DNA from: Acinetobacter proteolyticus
GTDB taxonomy: Bacteria > Pseudomonadota > Gammaproteobacteria > Pseudomonadales > Moraxellaceae
NCBI RefSeq assembly: GCF_000367945.1
Contig: NZ_KB849179.1
Location: forward strand, 608,605-664,435
DNA length: 55,831 nt
Direction: 5' to 3'
How positions within the stretch are numbered: the stretch's first letter is position 1; every line of letters begins with the position of its first letter. Positions 26,807 to 35,723 of this stretch are shown here, in pieces. A program made the translations under genes and the position numbers. The notes beneath the pieces are model-generated. The model was not told the origin of the DNA. It worked only from the letters and a program-made list of their open reading frames with translations, and made no database searches.

Positions 26807-27952
26807 TTAGATTGCTTTTAGACTGATCGCTGTGGCAATGAATAAAGCAGAACATGCAGCCAGCAATGAACTGTTGAATGTGTGATGAATAGAAAATAAA
26901 GCATTTGATAGCATTGGGCCAATGATCTGACCTAAGCCATAAACAACAGTCATCAAGGCAATTAAATTATTTTGTGCTTGGCGAGCGATACGCTGTGCCA
27001 CCGGCATGACAATGGTCACCGTTCCCATAAAGGTTGCACCGACCAAGAATGCACTAAGTAAATAACCTAAAGTCGTTGGTAGAAGGACGGGCAATACAAC
27101 ACCGAAAGCCTGTAATCCTAAATTAGAAGATAAAGCGACTTGTGTACCAAAGCTGCTATGGATGCGATGCCAGAAAAAACAGGAAGGAATCGCACCTAAA
27201 CCAAAGATTGCCCAGATCTGTGCAGCATCAAGATTCGGCAGGGCATTTCTGACCAATAAGGGTAAATAGGTTGCGGTAATGATATAGCCAAAACCTGCCA
27301 AGGCATAAATCACAATCAGAGCGTAGGCATGGGGTACTTTGCGATTTGTACTTGATATCTCATGAGTTGCAACAGTATTCGGTTGAGCCCGTGATAAACC
27401 AAACATCGCGATACAGCCAAGGATCAGACTGGATATGCCGAGCAATAACCACAGTAGTTTGCTGTGCCAACTGAGATGTGTGACGAAAACCAAAAGCTCG
27501 GCAGAAAGGGCAATCCCGAGACCAACCCCTGCATATAAAATAGGGGCTTGATGTGTTTGTTTCTGCTGTTCGAGTAGCCATAATGAGACGGACACCATCG
27601 CGAGAGCACTAAAAATGCCAGCCAAACCGCGAATCAAGATAATCAGGCTAATTGTGTTAATACAGCTCAACAGAATCAGACAAAATACGGTACCCATTGT
27701 GGCAACAATACTACCGAGATAACTCTGCTGGGGTTTCATCTTGATCGCAAATAAAGCACCCAACAGATAGCCCGCATAGTTCGCAGAAGCAGCCAAACTG
27801 GCATGCTGTAGATTGATGATGCCTTCATCAATCATATGCGGGTAGACCGCGGTAAACGCAAAGCGCCCGAAACCCATGCCAATTGCCATAATCAGCGCTG
27901 CACTGATTGCTGTTTGTAGGGCACTGTTTCTGTTTTTTGCTAGCTCAGTCAT
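26807..27952 (-). CDS. YbfB/YjiJ family MFS transporter
   Basis: 381 residues, about 12 membrane helices. The opening ALIMAIGMGFGRFAFTAVYPHM and the segment HASLAASANYAGYLLGAL match the YbfB/YjiJ family, whose substrates are largely unknown. It is preceded by a 41-residue membrane ORF on the same strand (19-base gap) and faces a divergent LysR regulator, an arrangement that suggests LysR-controlled efflux. The 3' end converges with mobA. Confidence 0.87.
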   Translation of the reverse strand: MTELAKNRNSALQTAISAALIMAIGMGFGRFAFTAVYPHMIDEGIINLQHASLAASANYAGYLLGALFAIKMKPQQSYLGSIVATMGTVFCLILLSCINTISLIILIRGLAGIFSALAMVSVSLWLLEQQKQTHQAPILYAGVGLGIALSAELLVFVTHLSWHSKLLWLLLGISSLILGCIAMFGLSRAQPNTVATHEISSTNRKVPHAYALIVIYALAGFGYIITATYLPLLVRNALPNLDAAQIWAIFGLGAIPSCFFWHRIHSSFGTQVALSSNLGLQAFGVVLPVLLPTTLGYLLSAFLVGATFMGTVTIVMPVAQRIARQAQNNLIALMTVVYGLGQIIGPMLSNALFSIHHTFNSSLLAACSALFIATAISLKAI

Positions 27953-27971
27953 GACCTGTTTACTCCTACAA

Positions 27972-28097
27972 TTAGTCGCTATGACTGATGTGCTCTAGAG
28001 CTTGTGCTTTGCCAAGAAATTTATAGTCAAGTAAATAAAGTCCATAGCTGAAAAAACTCAAAATACAAATTAAAAATAACAGCTTAGTTGCAGACAT
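27972..28097 (-). CDS. 41-residue single-span membrane microprotein
   Basis: ATG at 28097 with AAAGGTG about 10 bases upstream, stop at 27972. Residues 4-23 (TKLLFLICILSFFSYGLYLL) form one hydrophobic helix, followed by a short polar tail ending HISHSD. It sits 19 bases upstream of the YbfB-type gene and probably shares its transcript. It may be an accessory subunit of that transporter or of unrelated function; I know no family name. The ribosome site, location and clean membrane helix support a real gene. Confidence 0.55.
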   Translation of the reverse strand: MSATKLLFLICILSFFSYGLYLLDYKFLGKAQALEHISHSD

Positions 28098-28205
28098 GGT
28101 TTGAATCACCTTTAGGTCTTGAGAAGCGAATAAGCATTTAAACAGGCAGCATTAATCATGTAAAATGATTTGAATTGATACCAACTATCTCTAATAGTGA
28201 TGGCG

Positions 28206-29108
28206 ATGCAGATTAAATCTTTAGAAATTTTTATGATGGTGGTGAAGTTAGGCAGTTTTTCCGAGGCGGCAAAAATGCTCTATACCGTACAATCCAATGT
28301 CACCAGTCATATCAAAAAACTGGAAACAGAATTGAATGCCGAATTGCTACATCGGCAGAATCCAATTCAACCGACCAGAGCTGGAGTACAACTGTATGGT
28401 TATGCTGAAAAAATGCTGCATCTACAAAAAGAGCTGTTAGACACGTTTTCCCATAATCAGCTGATAGCCAGTTTTCCTTTAGCGATTGGGAGTATGGAAA
28501 CCACGGCTGCGGTTCGACTGCCAGCGTTGATCCGCGATTTACAACAGCACAGCCCAGATTTTCCTTTTACATTATCGACCGCACCCACACGAGATTTGAT
28601 TGATTTGGTCCATGCATCCAAGCTGGATTGTGCATTTGTAGCACATCATGCACCGATTGATGGGATGTTTAATTTACATGTCTGGACTGAGCAATTGGTG
28701 CTTATTTCTTCAAAGCATGTACCTGAACGACTTACAAATGACGATCTGATTCAAAAGAAATTTATTGCCTTTAAACAAGGTTGTAGTTACCGCAAAGCGA
28801 TTGATCAGTTCTTATCTGCACATCATTTACCCGCAGCCAATGTAATTGAAATGGGCAGCCTAGATGGCATTATCAGCTGTGTCAGTCTAGATGTTGGCCT
28901 TGCAATTTTACCGATCAGCTATGTACAGCAATCTCATTTTGCCCAAAGTGTGAAGATTCATCCCATTGACTCAGCTACAGCCCAGATCAATACCTACCTG
29001 ATTGCACATCGTGATATGAGTACATGGGCAACCAATATGCATCATTTTATTGCGCATGTGAAAGGCATGAATCAGCAGCTTGAGGAAGAATCCAGCAGCT
29101 TTATGTAA
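28206..29108 (+). CDS. LysR family transcriptional regulator
   Basis: 300 residues from ATG 28206 (MQIKSLEIFMMVVKLGSFSEA); a GTG/ATG pair 6-9 bases earlier is possible but the chosen start matches the family. Winged helix-turn-helix at residues 1-60 (AAKMLYTVQSNVTSHIKKLE), linker helix, then a periplasmic-binding-like effector domain (FPLAIGSMETTAAVRLPALI, SLDVGLAILPISYV). Divergent from the microprotein and YbfB-type transporter, its likely targets. It could also act on the catabolic cluster that starts 145 bp downstream on the same strand. Confidence 0.92.
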   Translation: MQIKSLEIFMMVVKLGSFSEAAKMLYTVQSNVTSHIKKLETELNAELLHRQNPIQPTRAGVQLYGYAEKMLHLQKELLDTFSHNQLIASFPLAIGSMETTAAVRLPALIRDLQQHSPDFPFTLSTAPTRDLIDLVHASKLDCAFVAHHAPIDGMFNLHVWTEQLVLISSKHVPERLTNDDLIQKKFIAFKQGCSYRKAIDQFLSAHHLPAANVIEMGSLDGIISCVSLDVGLAILPISYVQQSHFAQSVKIHPIDSATAQINTYLIAHRDMSTWATNMHHFIAHVKGMNQQLEEESSSFM

Positions 29109-29253
29109 TCCTATAAAACAATCATGTCGATTGTGTATTTGTCGCCAAAGGTGATGCGCGTGTCGTGTTAAGTAAAGTCGACGTTCTCCTGAGTATTGTA
29201 TTTTTTAGTCATATTGCTTCGGCACTGAATAAAAATACAAGATGGATAGGAAA

Positions 29254-30240
29254 ATGACGTTGAATAAAGCGATACGGTTCTACGAAACAGGGACACCAGA
29301 GGTGATGCGCTATGAGGACATCGAAGTCGGTGCACCTGCGGTTGGTCAAGTACGTCTACGCCACGTAGCGGTGGGCCTTAATTATGCTGATACCTATTTC
29401 CGCGATGGGACTTATCCGATTCCCTTACCAAATGGTATGGGTGTTGAAGCCTCTGGCATTATCGAAGCGGTCGGTGATGGCGTAACCGATTTTGTAGTGG
29501 GTGATCGCGTCACCTATACCGGATTTTTGAATACGCTTGGCGCTTATAGCACCGAACGCCTTATTGCCGCAGATGCATTAATCAAACTCCCTGACGATAT
29601 TTCCTGTGAAACTGCGGCTGCAATGACCATGCGTGGTTTAACGGCAGCGTATCTGATGCGTCGTATCTATGACTTTAAAGCTGGTGATTGCATTTTATTA
29701 CATGCAGCCGCAGGTGGTGTGGGGCTAATCGTTTCGCAGTGGGCTAAACTGTTAGGCTTAACCGTGATAGGAACTACCTCTACGGCTGAAAAAGCAGCCG
29801 TGGCACGTGCCTATGGCTGTGATCATGTGATTAATTATAGCCATGAAAATGTAGCGGAACGGGTACGTGAATTGACCGATGGCATCGGGGTCAATGTGGT
29901 TTTTGATAGTGTGGGTAAAAATACCTTTATGGCCTCATTAGACTCGCTCAAACGCCGAGGCTTATTGGTTTGCGTGGGTACGGCATCAGGGCCAATTCCT
30001 GACTTTAATCCTGTGTTACTGGCAATGAAAGGTTCATTGTTTATCACCCGTCCTGCTTTGGCCGATTATATCGCCGATCCAGAAGAAAAAAGAGCCTTGG
30101 CCAAGGAGCTGTTTGATCATGTCAGCAGTGGGCGTATCAAAATCGAGATCAACCATCGTTATGCACTTGAAGATGCCGTACAAGCCCATCGTGATCTGGA
30201 AGCACGCAAAACCATAGGCTCATCCATTTTTGTAATTTGA
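29254..30240 (+). CDS. NAD(P)H:quinone oxidoreductase (zinc-free MDR family)
   Basis: 328 residues starting MTLNKAIRFYETG; an in-frame ATG at 29242 adds four residues, but ATAGGAAA fits the 29254 start better. GroES-like N-terminal half (GLNYADTYFRDGTYP, GMGVEASGIIEAVGDGV) and a Rossmann half with HAAAGGVGLIVSQWAKLLG, the NADPH-binding loop of QOR enzymes. Zinc-ligand cysteines of alcohol dehydrogenases are missing. It reduces quinones or alpha,beta-unsaturated carbonyls. First gene of a cluster with a TauD-type dioxygenase 11 bases on, so a role in processing an unsaturated catabolic intermediate is inferred. Confidence 0.9.
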   Translation: MTLNKAIRFYETGTPEVMRYEDIEVGAPAVGQVRLRHVAVGLNYADTYFRDGTYPIPLPNGMGVEASGIIEAVGDGVTDFVVGDRVTYTGFLNTLGAYSTERLIAADALIKLPDDISCETAAAMTMRGLTAAYLMRRIYDFKAGDCILLHAAAGGVGLIVSQWAKLLGLTVIGTTSTAEKAAVARAYGCDHVINYSHENVAERVRELTDGIGVNVVFDSVGKNTFMASLDSLKRRGLLVCVGTASGPIPDFNPVLLAMKGSLFITRPALADYIADPEEKRALAKELFDHVSSGRIKIEINHRYALEDAVQAHRDLEARKTIGSSIFVI

Positions 30241-30251
30241 AGGGATTTCTG

Positions 30252-31100
30252 ATGCAAATTGAACAGTTAACTTGCAATATCGGCGCAGAACTACGTGGTG
30301 TCCACTTAGCCGATGCGATTCATGATGATGGATTATTTGCTGAAATTCGGGCGCAATTGCTGAAACATCGCGTGGTGTTCTTGCGTAATCAGCAGATGAC
30401 ACGGGCTGAGCATGTGGCTTTTGCCGAACGCTTTGGGCCGTTGGAGGATCACCCTGCGGTGGGTAGTCACCCTGATCACCCAGGTTTGGTGCAAATTTAT
30501 AAACATCCTGACAGTCCGATTGACCGGTATGAGAATGCGTGGCATAGCGATGCCAGCTGGCGCAAAATTCCACCGATGGGCTGTGTATTGCGGTGTGTGG
30601 AATGCCCACCCGTTGGCGGCGATACCATGTGGACCAATATGGTCATGGCCTACGAAAATCTGCATGACGATATCAAGGAAAAAATCGCACCTTTACGTGC
30701 CTATCACAGTATCGAAGCCAGTTTTGGGGCTGCCATGCCCATCGAAAAACGTCTGGCATTGAAGGCACAGTTTCCCGACGCCGAGCATCCTGTGGTACGA
30801 ACACATCCAGAGACAGGCGAGCAGATTCTCTACGTCAATGCATTCACCACCCATTTTAGTAACTACCACACTAAAGATCGCGTGCGTTTTGGGCAGGATG
30901 CCAATCCGGGTGCTGGAGATTTACTGCGTTACTTAATTACCCAAGCAGCAATTCCTGAATATCAGGTGCGCTGGAGTTGGGAGCCGAATAGCATCGCCAT
31001 TTGGGATAATCGTAGTACCCAACATTATGCCGTGATGGATTACCCGCCGTGCCATCGCAAAATGGAACGGGCAGGTATCGTCGGTGATGCGACCTATTAA
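30252..31100 (+). CDS. TauD/TfdA family Fe(II)/2-oxoglutarate dioxygenase
   Basis: 282 residues from ATG 30252 with AAGGGA upstream; a TTG at 30237 overlaps the previous stop. The iron site has the expected HxD (WHSDASW, residues ~98-100) and distal His (RSTQHYAV), and an Arg for 2-oxoglutarate follows (CHRKMERAGI). The opening IEQLTCNIGAELRGVHLADA is standard for the family. Known members release sulfite from taurine, sulfate from alkyl sulfates, or oxidise aryloxyacetates. The substrate here is unknown; a YeiH-type exporter in the same cluster hints at an organosulfur compound. Confidence 0.92.
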   Translation: MQIEQLTCNIGAELRGVHLADAIHDDGLFAEIRAQLLKHRVVFLRNQQMTRAEHVAFAERFGPLEDHPAVGSHPDHPGLVQIYKHPDSPIDRYENAWHSDASWRKIPPMGCVLRCVECPPVGGDTMWTNMVMAYENLHDDIKEKIAPLRAYHSIEASFGAAMPIEKRLALKAQFPDAEHPVVRTHPETGEQILYVNAFTTHFSNYHTKDRVRFGQDANPGAGDLLRYLITQAAIPEYQVRWSWEPNSIAIWDNRSTQHYAVMDYPPCHRKMERAGIVGDATY

Positions 31101-31160
31101 ATTTCAGATCCAAACTTTTTAACTTAATAGCGTTTTATAAAATACAAACAGGAGATGCAC

Positions 31161-32213
31161 ATGCAATTCTTTGATGATTCTTTGCACCCAGAAAATATGG
31201 AAAAAGTGGTCATTACCGTTGCACCCTATGGCCCAGAGTGGATGCCAGAAGACTTTCCAGAAGATATTCCAGTGACCATGGATGAGCAGATTCAGAAAGC
31301 GGTGGAATGCTATGAGGCTGGTGCAACAGTGCTGCATTTGCATGTACGTGAACTGGATGGTAAAGGTTCTAAACGCTTGTCCAAGTTTAATGAACTGATT
31401 GCCGGGGTGCGTGAAGCCGTACCCGAGATGATTATTCAGGTCGGTGGATCGATCTCCTTTGCACCTGAAAGCGAAGGTGAAGCGGCTTTGTGGCTCAGTG
31501 ATGATACCCGTCATATGCTGGCTGAATTAACACCAAAACCAGATCAGGTCACGGTCGCAATTAACACCACCCAAATGAACATCATGGAGTTGCTCTATCC
31601 AGAATATCTGGAAGGCACATCTTTGGCACATCCTGCAATTCAGGAAGCTTATGCTGAAATGACTGTGCCAGCTGGACCAGCATGGGTGGCAGAGCATTTA
31701 AAACGCCTTTGCCAAAATAATATTCAACCACATTTTCAACTGACAGGAATGCATGGCCTAGAGACCCTAGAACGGATGGTACGTAAAGGCTTATACATGG
31801 GACCATTGAATTTAACTTGGATTGGCATTGGTGGCGGATTCGATGGACCAAATCCATTTAACTTCTTTAATTTTATTCACCGTGTACCAGATGGCTGCAC
31901 ACTGACTTCGGAATCATTGCTTAAAAATGTATTGCCATTCAATACCATGTCGATGGCGATGGGTTTTCATGCACGGGTTGGTAATGAAGATACCATTATC
32001 GATCATCGTGGTCAGCGTTTCTCATCTGTACAGCAAATTCAGCAAACTGTACGTATTGCACATGAATTAGGCCGTGAAGTGGCAACAGGCCCTGAGGCAC
32101 GAGAAATCTACCGGATTGGAGTGCAATATCAAAGTATTGAAGAAACTTTGCAGGCCAATGGCATGTCGCCAAACCGTCAACCAAAACAGAAAGGTGTGCC
32201 TCAGCGCCATTAA
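31161..32213 (+). CDS. BKACE family beta-keto acid cleavage enzyme (DUF849)
   Basis: 350 residues from ATG 31161 (AGGAG 6 bases upstream; an ATG at 31155 abuts that site). TIM-barrel enzyme of the Kce/BKACE family: a beta-keto acid plus acetyl-CoA gives acetoacetate and a new acyl-CoA. The zinc-binding HxH is VLHLHVRELDGKGS; VQVGGSI-like (IIQVGGSISFAP) and WIGIGGGFDGPNPFNFFN are also typical. The family covers many substrates (3-keto-5-aminohexanoate, dehydrocarnitine, beta-keto fatty acids) and the specificity pocket cannot be read by eye. Placed 60 bases after the dioxygenase gene. Confidence 0.9.
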   Translation: MQFFDDSLHPENMEKVVITVAPYGPEWMPEDFPEDIPVTMDEQIQKAVECYEAGATVLHLHVRELDGKGSKRLSKFNELIAGVREAVPEMIIQVGGSISFAPESEGEAALWLSDDTRHMLAELTPKPDQVTVAINTTQMNIMELLYPEYLEGTSLAHPAIQEAYAEMTVPAGPAWVAEHLKRLCQNNIQPHFQLTGMHGLETLERMVRKGLYMGPLNLTWIGIGGGFDGPNPFNFFNFIHRVPDGCTLTSESLLKNVLPFNTMSMAMGFHARVGNEDTIIDHRGQRFSSVQQIQQTVRIAHELGREVATGPEAREIYRIGVQYQSIEETLQANGMSPNRQPKQKGVPQRH

Positions 32214-32334
32214 GCCAGAGCAGCAATGGATTGAACGTCACAATAAAATGCAGTACTCAGCAAGCGTATTCAAATAGCAAGCCACGTACTGCAATTAAAA
32301 ATAGCAATGATAACAAGACAACAAGGAGGTCCCT

Positions 32335-33675
32335 ATGGGTGCTCATCCATATACCGTGCATACGGATCATGTTGATACCTCAATGAAGGTCCCGCGCCGT
32401 TATGCGTGGCTGGTATTTGCGCTGACATTTGGCTTGTTGATTTCAGACTATATGTCTCGGCAAGTACTGAATGCCGTATTTCCATTGATTAAAACTGAAT
32501 GGGCCTTGACCGATAGCCAACTTGGCTTATTAAGCGGCATTGTGGCCCTGATGGTGGGTATTTTAACCTTGCCCTTATCCTTACTGGCGGACCGTTTTGG
32601 ACGTGTGAAAAGCTTGGTCATTATGGCAGTGCTATGGAGTTTGGCGACTTTGGGTTGTGCTGTTGCTGAAAACTATCAGCAAATGTTTGTGGCCCGTTTT
32701 ATGGTCGGTGTGGGTGAGGCTGCTTATGGTAGTGTTGGCATTGCAGTGGTGGTGGCGATTTTTCCACGCGAAATGCGAGCCACGCTAGCCAGTGCTTTTA
32801 TGGCAGGTGGCGTATTCGGCTCATTTCTCGGCATGGCACTGGGCGGTGTGATGGCTGAGCATTTTGGCTGGCGCTGGGCATTTGGTGGCATGGCGTTGTT
32901 TGGTTTGATCTTGGCCTTGCTTTATCCCATGGTGGTTAAAGAAAAAAGAGTCAATCAAAGCAGAAAAACATCCCACAACACTCAGAAACAGCAACAGAGC
33001 AAACAATGTTTAAGCACGATTTATTCAAGTCGATCAGTGCTCGCAACTTATATCGGTAGTGGCTTTCAACTGTTTGTTGGCGGAACTGTCATTGTCTGGA
33101 TGCCGAGTTATTTAAATCGTTATTACGGCATGAATACCGATTCCGCAGGTGTATTGGCCGCCGTGATTGTACTGTGTAGTGCGGTCGGGAGCATTCTATG
33201 CGGCATGCTCAGTGATCGCTTTGGTCAAAACAACCCAGACCGTAAGGTGAGTTTAGCGATTGGCTACTGTCTCGGGAGTTGTTTACTTCTTTCGATTGCG
33301 TTTGCAATGCCTGCGGGAAAATCTCAATTGTTGCTGATATGCATGGGCATGTTTATTGCGTTGGGAACCAATGGCCCATCCAGTGCGATGGTGGCCAATC
33401 TGACGCATAACAGCGTACACAGCACAGCTTTCGCGACCTTAACCTTAGCCAATAATTTGTTGGGATTGGCACTCGGTCCTCTAGTTATAGGCAAGCTCTC
33501 CGATGTGGTTGGTTTAGATCATGCCTTTCAATGGATGCCTTTGGTCAGCATGGTCGCGGCAGCCGTGTTTCTCTATGCCAAAAATTACTACCACCAAGAT
33601 ATTGCACGATTAACTGAGCAAGCAGTTTTACCCAATCTAGACAGTACTCGTTCATGTGGTGCGGAAGAAAAATGA
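32335..33675 (+). CDS. MFS transporter, probable uptake system of the BKACE cluster
   Basis: 446 residues; AAGGAGG lies 6 bases before the ATG. About 12 membrane helices with the MFS loop motif LLADRFGRVKSLV between helices 2 and 3 and a second copy LSDRFGQNNPDRK. The early SDYMSRQVLNAVFPLIKTEW resembles the organic-anion/phthalate and spinster-like groups that import carboxylates. A Ser/Gln/Lys-rich loop (about residues 200-222) separates the halves. Its stop overlaps the next start (ATGA), so it is co-translated with the thiol protein gene. Import of the cluster's unknown substrate is inferred from location. Confidence 0.88.
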   Translation: MGAHPYTVHTDHVDTSMKVPRRYAWLVFALTFGLLISDYMSRQVLNAVFPLIKTEWALTDSQLGLLSGIVALMVGILTLPLSLLADRFGRVKSLVIMAVLWSLATLGCAVAENYQQMFVARFMVGVGEAAYGSVGIAVVVAIFPREMRATLASAFMAGGVFGSFLGMALGGVMAEHFGWRWAFGGMALFGLILALLYPMVVKEKRVNQSRKTSHNTQKQQQSKQCLSTIYSSRSVLATYIGSGFQLFVGGTVIVWMPSYLNRYYGMNTDSAGVLAAVIVLCSAVGSILCGMLSDRFGQNNPDRKVSLAIGYCLGSCLLLSIAFAMPAGKSQLLLICMGMFIALGTNGPSSAMVANLTHNSVHSTAFATLTLANNLLGLALGPLVIGKLSDVVGLDHAFQWMPLVSMVAAAVFLYAKNYYHQDIARLTEQAVLPNLDSTRSCGAEEK

Positions 33676-34319
33676 TGATGCGTGAATTAAATATCGATGT
33701 CTTTTTTGATTTTATTTGTCCGTGGTGCTTGATCGGCAAACGTCAGTTACAGGCTGCAATTGCGCAATTACAGCAAAGTGATCCTGAGGTTGAAGTCATT
33801 GTACATTGGCATGGTATGCAGTTACTTCCTGAGATTCCGATAGCTGGTGTCGATTTCAAACAGTTCTATCAAAATCGATTGGGCAGTTTAGACGCTGTAA
33901 AACAACGGCAAACCCAAGTGCGTCAGGCAGCCAAGACAGTTAGTGTCGAGCTGCATTTTGAAAAAATCAAATGGATGCCAAACACCGCCCAAGCCCATCA
34001 TATGTTTCAAAGCGTTGTTCAGCTGGGAACAGCACAGCAAGCCGAGCATTTACTGGAACAACTTTTTGCTGCCTATTTCGAGGCAGGTGAAAACCTTGGG
34101 GATAGCACTGTGCTGAAAAGGATTCTCAAGCAATCTGGATATTCGGTAAATGAACAAGGTCGTGGATGGACGGAGTGCAATCCAGCGATTCAATCCACCT
34201 ATACAGGGGCAAACGGCGTACCTTATTTTATTTTTGATGGTTATCTGACTCTGGCAGGTGCACATTCGGTCGATGTGCTTTATCAAGCCATGTTAGAGGC
34301 CTTGGTGGTACAGGGATAA
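33672..34319 (+). CDS. DsbA/FrnE-like thiol oxidoreductase
   Basis: 215 residues starting MMMRELNIDVFFDFICPWC. The thioredoxin-fold active site is CPWC, and the helical insert (QNRLGSLDAVKQRQTQV) and C-terminal GVPYFIFDGYLTLAGAHSVD match the FrnE / 2-hydroxychromene-2-carboxylate isomerase group. There is no signal peptide, so it is cytoplasmic. Relatives act as thiol-disulfide enzymes or glutathione-dependent isomerases (kappa class). Overlaps the MFS gene by four bases and ends 5 bases before the Rieske gene. In this operon a glutathione-linked step on a pathway intermediate is possible. Confidence 0.85.
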   Translation: MMMRELNIDVFFDFICPWCLIGKRQLQAAIAQLQQSDPEVEVIVHWHGMQLLPEIPIAGVDFKQFYQNRLGSLDAVKQRQTQVRQAAKTVSVELHFEKIKWMPNTAQAHHMFQSVVQLGTAQQAEHLLEQLFAAYFEAGENLGDSTVLKRILKQSGYSVNEQGRGWTECNPAIQSTYTGANGVPYFIFDGYLTLAGAHSVDVLYQAMLEALVVQG

Positions 34320-34324
34320 ATACA

Positions 34325-34651
34325 ATGACTGTTCGTTTTCAGGTTCCACAAGAAAAAATCCCAGCATTAGGTGCAAGAGCCTTTCTGCAAATTGAGGGAA
34401 AGAATATTGCACTGTTTCATATCGGCACACGGTTTTATGCGATTGAGGATCGCTGTCCGCATCAAGGTGCTTCTTTATTTTCTGGCAAATTAGAAGGACA
34501 AGCGATTCGTTGTTGTGCCCATGGTTTGATTTTCGATCTGGCGACAGGATATATGTTGAATTCGAAGCATTTAAAAGTGGCGGCATATCCAGTTGAATTC
34601 GATGCAGAACAGCTATTTATCCTGATCGGTTCAGGAGAAAACAATGACTAA
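34325..34651 (+). CDS. Rieske [2Fe-2S] ferredoxin
   Basis: 108 residues. The cluster ligands are CPHQG and CAHG (CxH ... CxxH), spaced as in Rieske ferredoxins of dioxygenase and NirD-like systems, and VAAYPVEFDAEQLFI is the usual last strand. It would carry electrons to an oxygenase, but no Rieske oxygenase alpha subunit is encoded nearby. Either its partner is elsewhere or it serves another enzyme of the cluster. Its 3' end overlaps the exporter gene by eight bases. Confidence 0.88.
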   Translation: MTVRFQVPQEKIPALGARAFLQIEGKNIALFHIGTRFYAIEDRCPHQGASLFSGKLEGQAIRCCAHGLIFDLATGYMLNSKHLKVAAYPVEFDAEQLFILIGSGENND

Positions 34652-35648
34652 ATTCATGGATTTTCGTCTGCGCACCCGTGAGTTGATGCCAGGCTTCATT
34701 GTCAGTAGCGTTGTCGCAGCAGCAGCCTGTTTTTTATCAGAGCATTATGGTGCACCCGTGATGTTATTTGCTTTGCTGTTGGGAATGGGTTTGAACTTTC
34801 TTTCTAGTGAAAGTCAATGTAAAGCAGGCATCGAATTTACGGCACGAACAGTGTTACGCATCGGGATTGCCTTGTTGGGGATGCGGATTACACTAGGACA
34901 AATCACGGCTTTGGGTTGGCAACCGATTGTACTGGTGATCACATTGGTGATCGTGACGATTTCGGTTTCCGTGATAACGGCCAAAATTCTGGGTTTCAAA
35001 AAACTTTTCGGAATGCTGACAGGCGGTGCAACCGCAATCTGTGGTGCATCAGCAGCCTTGGCTTTGTCCGCTGCATTTCCGCAACATCCCCAAAAAGAGA
35101 AAGCCACGCTATTCACCGTGATTGGGGTTTCTGCACTGTCGACACTGGCTATGATTATCTATCCGATGATTGCACGATGGTTAGAACTATCGCCACAGCA
35201 GGCAGGTGTGTTTTTAGGGGCAACCATCCATGACGTCGCACAAGTGGTTGGCGCGGGTTATAGCATGTCGCCAGAAACAGGCGATACTGCTACCGTAGTT
35301 AAATTGATGCGGGTTGCCATGTTATTGCCTGTCATTATTTGCGCGGCAATGATCACACGTATGCAAGGCGGAGACGCTACAGGCAAACATCCACCTTTAT
35401 TGCCTTGGTTTGCAGTTGGTTTTTTAATTCTTGCCTGTATCAACAGCACCGGTTGGGTTCCAAGTATGCTGCAGCAAGGGGTGAATGAATTATCGAAATG
35501 GTGTTTGGTGATTGCAATTAGTGCTTTAGGCATGAAAACACAATTGAAGGAACTGGCTTCTGTTGGAATCAAGCCAATTTTGCTGATGCTGGGTGAAACC
35601 ATTTTCCTGGTCGTGCTGGTTTTACTGTTGATGCATTGGATGTTCTAG
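34644..35648 (+). CDS. YeiH/UPF0324 family membrane protein, putative sulfate/sulfite exporter
   Basis: 334 residues, about 9-10 membrane helices, glycine-rich as usual for PF03601 (LRIGIALLGMRITLGQI, GGATAICGASAALALSAAF, IHDVAQVVGAG). Family members are annotated as sulfate exporters and YeiH of E. coli is sulfite-linked, but direct evidence of transport is limited. Last gene of the cluster, overlapping the Rieske gene. Together with a TauD-type dioxygenase it suggests release and disposal of inorganic sulfur, which is inference. Confidence 0.85.
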   Translation: MTKFMDFRLRTRELMPGFIVSSVVAAAACFLSEHYGAPVMLFALLLGMGLNFLSSESQCKAGIEFTARTVLRIGIALLGMRITLGQITALGWQPIVLVITLVIVTISVSVITAKILGFKKLFGMLTGGATAICGASAALALSAAFPQHPQKEKATLFTVIGVSALSTLAMIIYPMIARWLELSPQQAGVFLGATIHDVAQVVGAGYSMSPETGDTATVVKLMRVAMLLPVIICAAMITRMQGGDATGKHPPLLPWFAVGFLILACINSTGWVPSMLQQGVNELSKWCLVIAISALGMKTQLKELASVGIKPILLMLGETIFLVVLVLLLMHWMF

Positions 35649-35723
35649 AGACTACTATCTCAGCAACATACGACTTTTGAGATCAAAGATGATTAAACCA
35701 GCTTCGATCTCAAAGTCTTATGA

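Noticed and set aside
34325..34651. Rieske gene considered as part of a ring-hydroxylating dioxygenase
   Set aside because: No oxygenase alpha or beta subunit, and no matching reductase, is encoded in the window.
35671..35715. Inverted repeat ACTTTTGAGATC ... GATCTCAAAGT between the YeiH-type and AraC genes
   Set aside because: Loop of about 20 bases, one bulge and no T-tract; too weak to call a terminator, though it may stabilise the 3' ends.
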